NCBI GenBank assembly: GCA_002471345.1
Contig: DKPS01000151.1
Span: 1 to 51,042 of the forward strand
From: Saprospiraceae bacterium UBA7328
Lineage (GTDB): Bacteria; Bacteroidota; Bacteroidia; Chitinophagales; Saprospiraceae
Length of the DNA: 51,042 nucleotides
Direction of reading: 5' to 3'
The position numbers were made by a program, and so were the translations under genes. Below the pieces are notes generated by a model. The model was not told the origin of the DNA, did not search any database, and was given only the letters and a program-made list of their open reading frames with translations. Of this stretch, positions 9,434 to 17,770 are shown in pieces (the first letter of the stretch is position 1; each line of letters begins with the position of its first letter).

Positions 9434-11248
9434 ATGTCACAATACGTTAATACCGATCAGATCAAATTTCTTCTTCATGAAGTACATGATGTAGAAGATG
9501 TTCTAAAGCTTCCACGTTATGCCGATTTTGATAATGAAGCCATAGATATATTGGTTGATTCTGCCGAGGATTTTGCTGATAAGGAACTATATCCTTATTT
9601 CCAAGAGATAGATCAGTTTGGGGTGAAATATGAAAATGGTGAAATTATTGTTCACCCAAGAGTGGGTGAACTCATGAAATTATCTGGTGAAAACGGGTTT
9701 ATAGGCTCCCATTTTGATTACGAAGATGGAGGAACACAAACTCCTCATATGGCACTTACAGCATTGGGCGTAATCATGTCATCTGCTGATAATACAGTGT
9801 TGTCCTATACAGGCTTAACTACTGGAGCTGCATCGCTTATTAAATCTTTTGGGGATCGCGAACAATTTAACAGATTTGTCCCCAATATGATGGCAGGTAA
9901 ATGGCAAGGAACCATGTGTCTTACTGAGCCTCAAGCAGGAAGTTCATTGAGTGACATTAAAACTACAGCTACTTTACAGGAAAATGGATCTTATAAGATA
10001 GAAGGACAAAAGATATTTATCACAGGAGGAGAACATAACCAAGTAGAGAATATAGTTCACTTATTATTAGCAAGAATTGAAGGAGCACCATTAGGCACAA
10101 AAGGAATAAGTCTATTTATTGTTCCCAAGCACAGGATAAAAGAAGATGGTAGCTTGGAGTATAATGACGTATTCTGTGCTGGAGAATTTATTAAAATGGG
10201 ACAAAGAGGAGCATCAACGACCCATTTGGTTTTCGGTGAGAATCAAAATTGTTCGGGTTACTTGGTAGGCGATGCTAATAAAGGACTAAAGTATATGTTC
10301 CAGATGATGAATGGAGCTAGACTTGATGTAGGAGTTACAGCTCTTTCCATAGCAAATGCTGCCTATCATAAGTCATTACAATATGCTAAAGAAAGACCTC
10401 AGGGTCGAAGACTTGCTAATAGTGGAGCGAAAGATGTGAATAAGGGCCAAGTGACTATAATTGAACATCCCGATGTTAGAAGGATGTTACTATTGCAAAG
10501 AGCTGTAGTAGATGGATCTATCAGTTTAGCTCTTGAGAGTGCAAAGTATTTGGATATTTCACATCATTCTCCTGATGAAAAAGAAAGAATGGCAGCTCAT
10601 AATCTTTTAGAGATTTTGACACCCATCACAAAAACTTACCCTTCAGAGATGGGGCAAATTTCAGTGAGTAATGGACTTCAAGTCTTTGGGGGATATGGCT
10701 TTACTTGTGATTTTCCATTAGAGCAGTATCATAGAGATATCAGAATAACAGCATTATATGAAGGTACAACCGGCATTCAATCCATGGACCTATTAGGCAG
10801 AAAAGTAACCATGAATAATGGAGCGGCTATGTTTGCCCTGGCTGCGGAAGTTCAAAAATCTATCGTTTCTGCCCAGACATATCATGATTTAAAACCTTAC
10901 GCTCAAATTTTAGCTGAAAAGCAGAAGGTAATGCAAGAAGTGTTAGGTAAATTGATGAGTTTCGCTATGGCTGGAGATTATGAGAGATTTCTTTCAGATG
11001 CTACAATATTCATGGAATTTATGTCTACAATAGTGATTGGGTGGCAGTGGATTAAAATGGCTACCTCAGCTAAAGAGGCTTTGGTAACAAGTAACATGAC
11101 ATATGGTGCGGATTTTTATAAAAACCAAGTTCATACCATGAAATTCTTTTTTAAATACGAGATGCCAAAGACATTAGGGTTAGCTGAAACTCTTATGAAC
11201 GATGAGGTGTTAACAATCAAAAAGATGGAAGAAGAAGTATTTGCATAA
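9434..11248 (+). CDS. Acyl-CoA dehydrogenase, large (about 600 aa) subfamily
   Basis: A 604-aa FAD-dependent acyl-CoA dehydrogenase, which introduces the alpha-beta double bond in an acyl-CoA. Visible family blocks are the FAD/substrate motif CLTEPQAGSSLSDI (about residues 160-175), KIFITGGEH, the NGARLDVG helix and the C-terminal QVFGGYGFTCDFPLEQY followed by RDIRITALYEGTTGIQ. In that last block Glu443 sits where the large subfamily (DmdC/FadE-like) has its catalytic base. The length and the extra C-terminal domain (about 470-604) match this subfamily rather than the 380-aa short-chain enzymes. An SCP2-domain gene follows within 45 bp, suggesting joint lipid handling. Whether the natural substrate is a fatty acyl-CoA or 3-methylmercaptopropionyl-CoA cannot be decided from sequence. 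Confidence 0.93.
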   Translation: MSQYVNTDQIKFLLHEVHDVEDVLKLPRYADFDNEAIDILVDSAEDFADKELYPYFQEIDQFGVKYENGEIIVHPRVGELMKLSGENGFIGSHFDYEDGGTQTPHMALTALGVIMSSADNTVLSYTGLTTGAASLIKSFGDREQFNRFVPNMMAGKWQGTMCLTEPQAGSSLSDIKTTATLQENGSYKIEGQKIFITGGEHNQVENIVHLLLARIEGAPLGTKGISLFIVPKHRIKEDGSLEYNDVFCAGEFIKMGQRGASTTHLVFGENQNCSGYLVGDANKGLKYMFQMMNGARLDVGVTALSIANAAYHKSLQYAKERPQGRRLANSGAKDVNKGQVTIIEHPDVRRMLLLQRAVVDGSISLALESAKYLDISHHSPDEKERMAAHNLLEILTPITKTYPSEMGQISVSNGLQVFGGYGFTCDFPLEQYHRDIRITALYEGTTGIQSMDLLGRKVTMNNGAAMFALAAEVQKSIVSAQTYHDLKPYAQILAEKQKVMQEVLGKLMSFAMAGDYERFLSDATIFMEFMSTIVIGWQWIKMATSAKEALVTSNMTYGADFYKNQVHTMKFFFKYEMPKTLGLAETLMNDEVLTIKKMEEEVFA

Positions 11249-11291
11249 TCATCTTTCCTTTATCAATATATTAAACAGAAAAAAATCAGAA

Positions 11292-11588
11292 ATGGATATT
11301 CAAGCTGTAATAGATCAATTTAGTGAACAAGCAAAAGGAATGGACCCAATCGGGGGTAAAGTTAAATTTGCAATAGATGAGAATGTAGTAGTTATTGATG
11401 GATCAGGTAGTGAAAATGCACTTGTGTTCGAGGACACAGATGCAGATTGTACAATTACTACTTCAATGGAGACACTTTTGAAAATGAAAAGCGGCGACAT
11501 CAATCCGATGATGGCAGTGATGAGTGGGAAGGTCAAAATTTCAGGAGACATGGGCTTAGCAATGAAATTACAAGGAATGATGTCTTGA
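11292..11588 (+). CDS. SCP2 sterol-binding domain protein
   Basis: A 98-aa protein made of one SCP-2 fold: a helical start (IDQFSEQA), beta strands with VKFAIDENVVVIDGSG, then DCTITTSMETLLKMKSGDINPMMAVMSGKVKISGD, the classic SCP2 segment, and a final hydrophobic helix. SCP2 domains bind acyl-CoA or other lipids in a hydrophobic tunnel. I chose the ATG at 11292: an earlier in-frame ATG at 11241 would overlap the dehydrogenase and add 17 residues with no family match. The gene is probably co-transcribed with the acyl-CoA dehydrogenase, so an acyl-CoA carrier role is plausible but inferred. Confidence 0.88.
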   Translation: MDIQAVIDQFSEQAKGMDPIGGKVKFAIDENVVVIDGSGSENALVFEDTDADCTITTSMETLLKMKSGDINPMMAVMSGKVKISGDMGLAMKLQGMMS

Positions 11589-11609
11589 GTACATCTTAAA
11601 TGAAATAGA

Positions 11610-11648
11610 AAAGGGCTTTGTTCTATCTGATGAACATAGCCTTTTTTT
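11610..11648 (+). terminator. Terminator after the SCP2 gene
   Basis: A 14-position stem (11610-11623 with 11632-11645) has one mismatch and one G-T pair, an 8-nt loop and a T-rich tail running to 11648. It closes the dehydrogenase-SCP2 transcript. Confidence 0.8.
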
Positions 11649-11695
11649 GTTGTGTAACGAAATGTGATCAGCCTTTGATGAAATATATTGGCGAA

Positions 11696-11730
11696 TTCAC
11701 AACTTAAATGTGTACTAAATTCGTTGTGAA
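11696..11730. promoter_or_regulatory. 8-bp inverted repeat upstream of the T9SS type B protein gene
   Basis: TTCACAAC (11696-11703) and GTTGTGAA (11723-11730) are perfect inverted copies 19 nt apart, about 70 bp upstream of the candidate -7 box. It may be a regulator site or mRNA structure; nothing more can be said. Confidence 0.3.
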
Positions 11731-11772
11731 ATAGGCTAGAATTCGTTAGGTCAATTGAAAAAATCACAATAG

Positions 11773-11806
11773 TTGAGGTTCATAAGGATGTTCCTAGCTA
11801 TTTTTG
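11773..11806 (+). promoter_or_regulatory. Candidate promoter of the T9SS type B protein gene
   Basis: TTG (11773-11775) is followed after 23 nt by TATTTTTG (11799-11806), fitting the Bacteroidota consensus TTG-N17-23-TAnnTTTG. The ATG at 11835 lies 28 nt downstream. Confidence 0.55.
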
Positions 11807-11834
11807 TTCAGAATCGTCATAGAATCTACCAACA

Positions 11835-14384
11835 ATGAAATATTCTATCATTACTTTTTTCTTCTCTCTAGGTTTTGCAATTACACTGAGTGGTCAGCTT
11901 GGAGGAGGCACAGTGGTATTCCCTTTTGAAAGAGTTTATACTGCACAAACCGAAGACCATATTACCTTGGATTTAGATACTTTGCCAGGAGGTTCTTTCC
12001 TAACTCTTGCGGTGGAAAGAAATGTTCAAGATGAATTGCGAAAAATGAATGTGACTTCATTTAGTGCTAAAGGAGATATCAATTGGACCATGACCTATGA
12101 ATTTAAAAGAGATTTAGATTTGTTAGCAGTTGGAGATATAGAAGTTGTTGGAGATGATTCAATTATTTTTTCATCAGTATTAGACACGGTGTCTTTTCAA
12201 CGGGTTATCACTAAAATTGGTCCTGATGGTGGTCATGGCTGGAGTAAATTGGTTTCAGGTAGTGAGCTAGTTGATGAAAGTTTTGAAGGCAGATCTGAAG
12301 TAGTAAGTGTAACAAGTTCAACGTTTCTAGATGTCAGTGAATTTGAAAATGGAGGTAACCGAAATCTTTTAGTTAGATATACTGGAGTTGATGGATCAAT
12401 AGGCCTTAATAAGTCTATTAGTCTTGCTGATAATGATCAGTTGGTAGACGTTCTATTTACAATTGACTCTACCATTGCCATCTTATCCAATACAAATTCT
12501 AACATAGTTTTGTCTATAATGGATACTATAGGAAATGTGATTTCCTCGCAATCATTTGAGTCTCCTTTAGATAATGTTGTCAATGTCAGAGCAAGTAATT
12601 TCACCCAATTGATTAATTCCAATTTCGTGATTTCTGGGGAGGTAATCACAGCAGATGGAGCTAGCCAAAGTATGATACTTCGAATATCCAGCGAGGGAGA
12701 GGTCATCACTGGTCATATTCTTTCAGCGATTGAGGGCCCACTTAATATTACAGATGTGGATGGAAGACCTGATAGCTCAATAGTGTATATGGGATTTGCC
12801 ACTATTGAAGGTGGGGAAGTACCTTTTATGGCGCAAATGAACTTAGATTCGACTTTGGGTTGGAACTCCTACTCATTTAATTCCATTCCTAAAAATGTAA
12901 ATGGATTTGGTGCTACAGCAGATGGAGGGGCTATCATGTATTTAAGTGGAGGGACTAGACAAGAAGAAGATAGAGAGACGCCATATTTAGTCAGATATAA
13001 TAATGAAGGAGATAGAAATGGACTCTGCCTGGCACAAATGCTGACATTGTCTTTGACTTTTACAGATTTTATCGCTACAAACGCAGATGCTGCTGTAACC
13101 GATATTATTGGAACAATGGATACTATCTCGGTAAAAGCACTAGAATATAATGGATTCAATCCACCAATATTGACATTGCCAGATACATCATATTGCCCAC
13201 AGGATCCAATCAATTTCCCTTTAGATGCAACAGTAGAAGGAGGGCTTGGCTATTTTTGGATGGGAGAATTTGAAAGAACTGCAGATCCAAGAATCGTTAT
13301 TGCGAAGCAAGCAGGAGAATATAGTGTGACTGTCTCTGGAAGAAACAATGAATTTATCACATGTTGGACTTTATGTGATACAGCTAATGTGGATCAGAGA
13401 GAATTTCCAATGGTAGAAATAGAGCCTAATTTTATTGAGTATTGCGAGACAGGAGAAGCAATTTTGGGTGTGAATGCCAATAATCCCATTGTGGAAATAG
13501 AATGGTCCACAGGAGCTTCTCAACAGACCCGTATTGGAGCAACTGAACCGGGTGATTATCGAGTCACTATTGTTGATGATTGCGGTAATGAGGGTCAAGC
13601 AAGTATAAGTATTAGCCAATCCGATTTTAATATTCAGTTGCCTTTAGAAGCTCAAGTGGAAGACACTTATTGTACACTAGGAGCGGTGAGAATTACATTG
13701 GAAGGATTTAATGCTAACCCAGCAGGCCTGACATGGTCTAATGGCGAAAGTGGAGTCACATCAATTTTGGTTTCTGAACCTGGTGACTATTCAGTAATGT
13801 TTGAAGGTTTTTGCAGTGGCTTGGCAGACATAAAAGTCTCTAGCAGTTTTTTTATTGAAGATGGAAGTATTGAAATCAGTAAAGAATGTGGTGCAAATAT
13901 GGTAATCCTTTTGGCTTCTTTAAATAATGCCACAATCACAGAATGGTCCACAGGAAATACAGGAGTAACGTCCACAGTCAATACTATAGGCACTTATACT
14001 GTGACGGGAAGAGATGGATGTGGAGACCCAGTCACAGCAGAAATTGAAGTTACTCAAGATGATTTGGATAATTGTAATGTAGAACCTCCAATAACAGGAG
14101 AAAAATGCTTAGAATACCCAAATGCCTTCGTTCCTAATAGCCGCGAGGATATCAATACAACATTTGCACCTAAGAGTGATTGCACAGATTTAGATGAATA
14201 TAATTTGAAAATCTATAATAGATGGGGGAATAAAGTCTTTGAATCTGATCAAGTTGAAATTGGTTGGGATGGGAGAAAAGGTAGCAAGGATGCACCAGCT
14301 GATGTGTACTTTTTCTATTCCACTTATAGTACGTTAGGTGGAGCAATATTTGAAGAAAAAGGTGATTTGATACTGATTAGATAA
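11835..14384 (+). CDS. T9SS type B secreted protein (gliding-motility C-terminal domain)
   Basis: An 849-aa protein with a signal peptide (about residues 1-20, ending ATLSGQ-like 'LSGQ'). A long N-terminal region (about 20-440) of beta-rich sequence resembles a propeller or delta-60-type repeat region. Ig/PKD-like modules (about 440-750) show the repeated W-S-T-G or W-S-N-G followed by GDY-x-V pattern seen in Bacteroidota surface proteins. The C-terminal about 85 residues are a CHU_C/type B sorting domain: YPNAFVPNS, Y-N-L-K-I-Y-N-R-W-G-N-K-V-F-E, GWDG and DVYFFYSTY. Type B domains send proteins through the type IX system to the cell surface, often with PorP/SprF partners, none of which is in this window. 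The biological role is unknown. ypdA follows after 16 bp. Confidence 0.9.
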   Translation: MKYSIITFFFSLGFAITLSGQLGGGTVVFPFERVYTAQTEDHITLDLDTLPGGSFLTLAVERNVQDELRKMNVTSFSAKGDINWTMTYEFKRDLDLLAVGDIEVVGDDSIIFSSVLDTVSFQRVITKIGPDGGHGWSKLVSGSELVDESFEGRSEVVSVTSSTFLDVSEFENGGNRNLLVRYTGVDGSIGLNKSISLADNDQLVDVLFTIDSTIAILSNTNSNIVLSIMDTIGNVISSQSFESPLDNVVNVRASNFTQLINSNFVISGEVITADGASQSMILRISSEGEVITGHILSAIEGPLNITDVDGRPDSSIVYMGFATIEGGEVPFMAQMNLDSTLGWNSYSFNSIPKNVNGFGATADGGAIMYLSGGTRQEEDRETPYLVRYNNEGDRNGLCLAQMLTLSLTFTDFIATNADAAVTDIIGTMDTISVKALEYNGFNPPILTLPDTSYCPQDPINFPLDATVEGGLGYFWMGEFERTADPRIVIAKQAGEYSVTVSGRNNEFITCWTLCDTANVDQREFPMVEIEPNFIEYCETGEAILGVNANNPIVEIEWSTGASQQTRIGATEPGDYRVTIVDDCGNEGQASISISQSDFNIQLPLEAQVEDTYCTLGAVRITLEGFNANPAGLTWSNGESGVTSILVSEPGDYSVMFEGFCSGLADIKVSSSFFIEDGSIEISKECGANMVILLASLNNATITEWSTGNTGVTSTVNTIGTYTVTGRDGCGDPVTAEIEVTQDDLDNCNVEPPITGEKCLEYPNAFVPNSREDINTTFAPKSDCTDLDEYNLKIYNRWGNKVFESDQVEIGWDGRKGSKDAPADVYFFYSTYSTLGGAIFEEKGDLILIR

Positions 14385-14400
14385 AAAATGATTCGAAAGG

Positions 14401-15390
14401 GTGGTGGAGGAACATGCTATTTTAGATCTAGTTATTATAGGTGGTGGACCCACTGGAATCAATGTAGGAGTAGAAGCTGAAAAAGCCGGCCTGGACTATC
14501 TTATTATAGAAAAGGGGCTTTTAGCAAATTCTATATTTCGCTTTCCAGCTAATATGACATTTTTTTCTACTTCTAAAAAGTTGGAAATAGCTGAAATACC
14601 TTTTATTTCTCATCAAGATAAACCAACGCGTAGAGAAGCCCTCGAATACTATAGGCGAATTGTCGAGAGCTATAAGCTTAATATCCACTATTATGAGGGC
14701 GTAAATCAAATGGAACGAGATAACGGCTCTGATTGGCTGATTTCTACCTCAAAAGATACTTATAGAGCTGAAAATGTTGTAGTTGCCACAGGATTCTATG
14801 ATACTCCTAGAATGTTAAATGTACCTGGAGAAGACCTTCCTAAGGTAAAGCACTTTTATGACGAAGCTCACCCATATGTTGGCCAGAATATATTGGTAAT
14901 AGGTGGAGCTAATTCTGGGTGTGATGTTGCTTTAGAAACATGGCAAAAAGGTGCAAAGGTTACATTAGCCGTAAGACAGCCTGAATTATATGAAAAGGTA
15001 AAGTATTGGATACTCCCAAATATTAAAAATAGAATAAAAGAAGGTGCCATTAATGCTCACTTTGAGACGATAGTAAAAGAAATTAAAGCTAAAAGTGTAG
15101 TGCTTCATAATGAAAAAGAGGGTCAGTTTGAAATTGAAAATGATTTTGTATTGGCAATGACTGGGTACAAACCTGATTATGATCTATTAAAATCTCTTAG
15201 TATTCCACTTAGTCAAGATGAATACCTTAGACCACTTTTTGATGAAGACACATTAGAATCTCCTTTAGGAAATGTATACATAGCTGGTGTGTTGAATGCT
15301 GGATTGAAAACTAGTACACTTTTCATAGAGAATACAAGACATCATGCGGGAGTCATTATTTCACATATCTTATCTTCAAAAAAAAATTAA
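14401..15390 (+). CDS. ypdA: YpdA-type bacillithiol disulfide reductase
   Basis: A 329-aa FAD/NAD(P)H oxidoreductase of the YpdA family, which reduces bacillithiol disulfide in bacilli and is found in Bacteroidota that make bacillithiol. Seen: an N-terminal FAD Rossmann motif GGGPTG followed by AEKAGLDYLIIEKG, a block FPANMTFFSTS typical of the family, a second nucleotide-binding motif VIGGANSGCDVALE (about residues 164-177), and a C-terminal ATG-like motif with YIAGV. There is no CxxC thioredoxin-reductase pair, as expected for YpdA. The start is uncertain: the frame opens after a stop at 14389, and only GTG codons at 14401 and 14404 precede the Rossmann strand. A bacilliredoxin gene lies 1.7 kb downstream, strengthening the assignment. 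Confidence 0.85.
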   Translation: MVEEHAILDLVIIGGGPTGINVGVEAEKAGLDYLIIEKGLLANSIFRFPANMTFFSTSKKLEIAEIPFISHQDKPTRREALEYYRRIVESYKLNIHYYEGVNQMERDNGSDWLISTSKDTYRAENVVVATGFYDTPRMLNVPGEDLPKVKHFYDEAHPYVGQNILVIGGANSGCDVALETWQKGAKVTLAVRQPELYEKVKYWILPNIKNRIKEGAINAHFETIVKEIKAKSVVLHNEKEGQFEIENDFVLAMTGYKPDYDLLKSLSIPLSQDEYLRPLFDEDTLESPLGNVYIAGVLNAGLKTSTLFIENTRHHAGVIISHILSSKKN

Positions 15391-15506
15391 TGAATGAAGA
15401 GGCCCGATCAAATAATTCTCATTGAAGAATAAGGGGTTTTCCCGAATAGATTCATTCTAATTAAAATAAAAAGTGTTTTTAACACGTCTAAAGTACCTGT
15501 ATTTCA

Positions 15507-15514
15507 TAGATTTG
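15507..15514 (+). promoter_or_regulatory. -7 box for the 51-aa small protein
   Basis: TAGATTTG matches TAnnTTTG exactly and lies 25 nt before the small gene's ATG at 15540, giving a short leader. No TTG at -33. Confidence 0.5.
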
Positions 15515-15539
15515 CACACTCTTAAACTAACACTAGAAA

Positions 15540-15695
15540 ATGGCGGTAGCAGCGAATAATAAAAGAACTTATTGGATGGCATTTTTGATCTCTACGGCCA
15601 TCTGCATTGGTTTCCTTTTTCTCTGGTCAGCTTGGTTTTGGGTTTTCTTGCCAGCAGTTCTGACTTCATTGGTTCTTGCAATGGACAAACTATAG
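15540..15695 (+). CDS. Small membrane protein, 51 aa, uncharacterised
   Basis: ATG at 15540 to TAG at 15693-15695 gives a 51-residue protein: a short polar start (MAVAANNKRTYW), about 35 hydrophobic, aromatic residues forming one long or two short membrane segments (FLISTAICIGFLFLW and FWVFLPAVLTSLVLA), and a MDKL end. It stands alone in a 438-bp gap with an exact TAnnTTTG box 25 nt upstream. Short proteins with a KRTYW start and an F-W-x-x-L-P middle seem common in Bacteroidota as unnamed hypotheticals, but I cannot verify homologs here. No function is proposed; a small inner-membrane accessory peptide is one possibility. Confidence 0.62.
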   Translation: MAVAANNKRTYWMAFLISTAICIGFLFLWSAWFWVFLPAVLTSLVLAMDKL

Positions 15696-15715
15696 TTCAT
15701 AGTATCTCTTTTTTA

Positions 15716-15826
15716 TACAAATTTCCTGTTTGTAACTCACTGTGAAATTTAAAGTTTTCTTAAAGGGTTGATTCCCTATCAACATTAGTATTTCTAGAAT
15801 AGTCGTAGATCAAACAAAACCTACGA
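15716..15826 (+). other. Leader region with three small inverted repeats
   Basis: Between the 51-aa gene and the lipoprotein gene lie TACAAA-N7-TTTGTA (15716-15734), GTTGAT-N5-ATCAAC (15767-15783), and TCGTAG (15803-15808) with CTACGA (15821-15826). The last ends 2 nt before the lipoprotein ATG and could fold over the translation start. None has a T-run, so these look like regulatory or leader structures rather than terminators. Confidence 0.35.
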
Positions 15827-15828
15827 TT

Positions 15829-17019
15829 ATGAAAACTAATCTTTACCTATTCGGATTCTTGACGGTCATGTTATTTATGTCTTGTAAGTCGGTACAGACG
15901 TTAGTAGATAGTGGTAACTATGACGCGGCCATTGCTCTTGCTACGAAGAAGATGCGAGGAGCTAAAGGCAAAAAAACCAAGCATATCAAAGCACTGGAAA
16001 AGGCTTTTATCAAAGTAAATAATAATGATTTAGAGGAAATAGCCTTTTTGAATGGACTAGGAAACTTGGATGCATATGAACGAATTCTAGATATTAGTGA
16101 AAGAATTGCATACAGACAAAAGTTGATCAGCCCTTATCTTCCTCTAATCAGTAAAGATGGTTATCAAGGGCATTTTGATTTTGTAAATGCAAATGATCTT
16201 CTTGTAGATGCCGGAAATAGTATTAAAGAGTTAAGCTATAATATGGGCGTAGAATATCTAGCTTTAGCTAAATCCTCTGATGATAATAAATTTGCAAGAG
16301 AAGCCTATTATGCCTTTTTACGCACCAGTGATTTTGATACCGATTATAATGATGTAATAGCACTTAGATCTGAGGCTGAGAAGATTGGAATCATACATGT
16401 TCTTGTTGAGACCCTTTTTGATACAGATCTATTCTTACCTTATGATATTGCAAACTATTTGGACCAAGTAAGATATATACCCAGATCGGACAAATGGATT
16501 CGATATTATGATCATAAAAAAGCCATAGAATCATTTGATTTTGTTGCACGCCTTAAAATAGATGGAATAGATATTAGTCCAGAACGCGAGAATAAGCGCA
16601 TCTTTTTTGAAGAAAAGGAAGTAGAAGATGGTGATGAATATGTCCTAGATAAGAATGGCAATGTTGCCAAAGACACTTTAGGAAATGATATCAAGAGACC
16701 TAAATACAGCGTCGTAAAAGCAAGGATAAAGGAGATATTTAGAGAAAAGTCTCTAAGTATTAGAGCTCAGATGGAATTAATTGATACGGATAATGAAACA
16801 TCTTTAAGTCAGCCAATATCTGCTGAGGCATTTTTTGAGGACTCGGCTTGTATAATAAAGGGAGATAGAAGAGCATTATCAGATAATACTCGGAAGAGAG
16901 TTAGCGACTATCCACTTGATTTTCCATCAGATTTAGAGCTGCTATTAAAGACTGGAGATGAAATAAAACAAGCTTTTAGATTTGAACTAAGTAAAATGAT
17001 TAAAAGAGTATCTGCATGA
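15829..17019 (+). CDS. Uncharacterised lipoprotein with TPR-like N-terminus
   Basis: A 396-aa protein beginning with a lipoprotein signal peptide; the lipobox is LFMSC, with the lipidated Cys at residue 19. Just after it, VQTLVDSGNYDAAIALATKK and the next helix look like a TPR-type pair that would span about residues 22-75. The middle (about 80-200) is mainly helical, and the remainder is mixed with a charged segment EEKEVEDGDEYVLDKNGN. No catalytic motif is visible and I do not recognise the family; such proteins are common as lone Bacteroidota hypotheticals. It most likely faces the periplasm or outer membrane. A strong terminator follows, so it is probably the last gene of its transcript. 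Confidence 0.8.
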   Translation: MKTNLYLFGFLTVMLFMSCKSVQTLVDSGNYDAAIALATKKMRGAKGKKTKHIKALEKAFIKVNNNDLEEIAFLNGLGNLDAYERILDISERIAYRQKLISPYLPLISKDGYQGHFDFVNANDLLVDAGNSIKELSYNMGVEYLALAKSSDDNKFAREAYYAFLRTSDFDTDYNDVIALRSEAEKIGIIHVLVETLFDTDLFLPYDIANYLDQVRYIPRSDKWIRYYDHKKAIESFDFVARLKIDGIDISPERENKRIFFEEKEVEDGDEYVLDKNGNVAKDTLGNDIKRPKYSVVKARIKEIFREKSLSIRAQMELIDTDNETSLSQPISAEAFFEDSACIIKGDRRALSDNTRKRVSDYPLDFPSDLELLLKTGDEIKQAFRFELSKMIKRVSA

Positions 17020-17028
17020 CGACAGTTG

Positions 17029-17066
17029 CCTGCCTTCGTTGAAACTTTCGAAGGCAGGTCTTCATT
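17029..17066 (+). terminator. Terminator after the TPR-like lipoprotein gene
   Basis: CCTGCCTTCG (17029-17038) and CGAAGGCAGG (17049-17058) form a perfect 10-bp stem with a 10-nt loop, followed by a T-rich stretch. It separates the lipoprotein gene from ytxJ. Confidence 0.75.
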
Positions 17067-17073
17067 GTTATTT

Positions 17074-17103
17074 TAATCTCTTATTGAGATTACTTTATTT
17101 TTG
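17074..17103 (+). promoter_or_regulatory. ytxJ promoter with operator-like palindrome
   Basis: TATTTTTG (17096-17103) matches TAnnTTTG and lies 19 nt before the ytxJ ATG. Immediately upstream, TAATCTC (17074-17080), 5 nt, then GAGATTA (17086-17092) form a perfect inverted repeat within the promoter spacer, where a repressor would block RNA polymerase. Regulator unknown. Confidence 0.5.
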
Positions 17104-17122
17104 AAAACTAGACAGTTTAAAT

Positions 17123-17479
17123 ATGGAAACTATGATGAGTTCTTGGAAGACTTTAGAGTCAATAGATCAACTTGAAAAAGCAATAGAAGATTCTTTCAAT
17201 AAACCTGTTGTACTATTCAAGCATAGTGTGTCTTGTGGCATAAGTGCAAGAGCGAAATATATGCTCGAAGAAAATTGGAAATTTGATCAAGGTTCGTTTG
17301 ACTTTTATTATTTGGATCTTTTAGGCTTTAGAAATGTCTCAAATGAAATAGCTGATAGATTTAAAGTTCAACACCAATCACCTCAAGTGATTATTATTAA
17401 AAATGGTGAAGCCGTTTATGATATGTCTCATCATAAAATAAGTGCCCAATCTTTAGAATCTGCGATGATTACTATTTAA
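17123..17479 (+). CDS. ytxJ: Monothiol bacilliredoxin, YtxJ family
   Basis: A 118-aa thioredoxin-fold protein. The strand VVLFKHSVSCGISARAKYML matches the YtxJ/BrxC signature, placing the single active-site Cys at residue 38 with no second Cys in a CxxC. A later segment HQSPQVIIIKNG contains the expected cis-Pro region (SPQ), and the end matches the family. YtxJ proteins remove bacillithiol from S-bacillithiolated proteins; the YpdA-type reductase encoded at 14401 would regenerate bacillithiol. The pair implies bacillithiol-based redox repair, while the biosynthesis genes (bshA, bshB, bshC) are not in the window. Start chosen at the first ATG after a -7 box; the ATGs at 17132 and 17135 are also possible. 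Confidence 0.85.
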   Translation: METMMSSWKTLESIDQLEKAIEDSFNKPVVLFKHSVSCGISARAKYMLEENWKFDQGSFDFYYLDLLGFRNVSNEIADRFKVQHQSPQVIIIKNGEAVYDMSHHKISAQSLESAMITI

Positions 17480-17728
17480 GAGTACGGCTAAGTCTAAGTT
17501 TTGTAGATTATTGAACTAAGACAAAATTAAATTTTGAAATTAGGCCTTGGGTCGAGAATATAATAAAGAATATCAATTATTTACAAATTCAGAAAGAACA
17601 TATTATAATTTTAACATTTTATTAGAAACACTTTCGGTGAATTCGCGTTATTATTGTAGTGTTAAAACCTAACCATACTGAGAATGTTGCTTTTTTTTAG
17701 CAATTCTGAGAATGAGTTTAATAGACAG
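17480..17728 (+). other. Intergenic region, possible 3' UTR or small RNA
   Basis: The gap of about 290 bp between ytxJ and the FKBP genes contains no credible gene. It holds a hairpin at about 17681-17706 (AGAAT and TGCT pairing with AGCAATTCT around a T8 loop), a repeated CTGAGAATG, and ends in a plus-strand terminator. Something is therefore transcribed rightward to 17757: either a long ytxJ 3' end or a short RNA starting near 17660, where TATTATTG is a one-off match to the -7 box. Confidence 0.3.
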
Positions 17729-17757
17729 CCCTCTCAACCCAAGAGAGGGTTTTTTTT
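17729..17757 (+). terminator. Plus-strand terminator before the FKBP genes
   Basis: CCCTCTC (17729-17735), a 7-nt loop and GAGAGGG (17743-17749) are followed by eight T (17750-17757). The T-run is on the plus strand, so it serves rightward transcription, not the minus-strand FKBP operon. Confidence 0.8.
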
Positions 17758-17770
17758 GCCCTATACTGAA

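Noticed and set aside
11241..11291. Longer N-terminus for the SCP2 protein
   Set aside because: The extra 17 residues overlap the upstream gene and fall outside the family; the ATG at 11292 fits.
11315..11767. 150-aa minus-strand open frame over the SCP2 gene and its terminator
   Set aside because: It crosses a real gene and a clear terminator, with no recognisable protein features.
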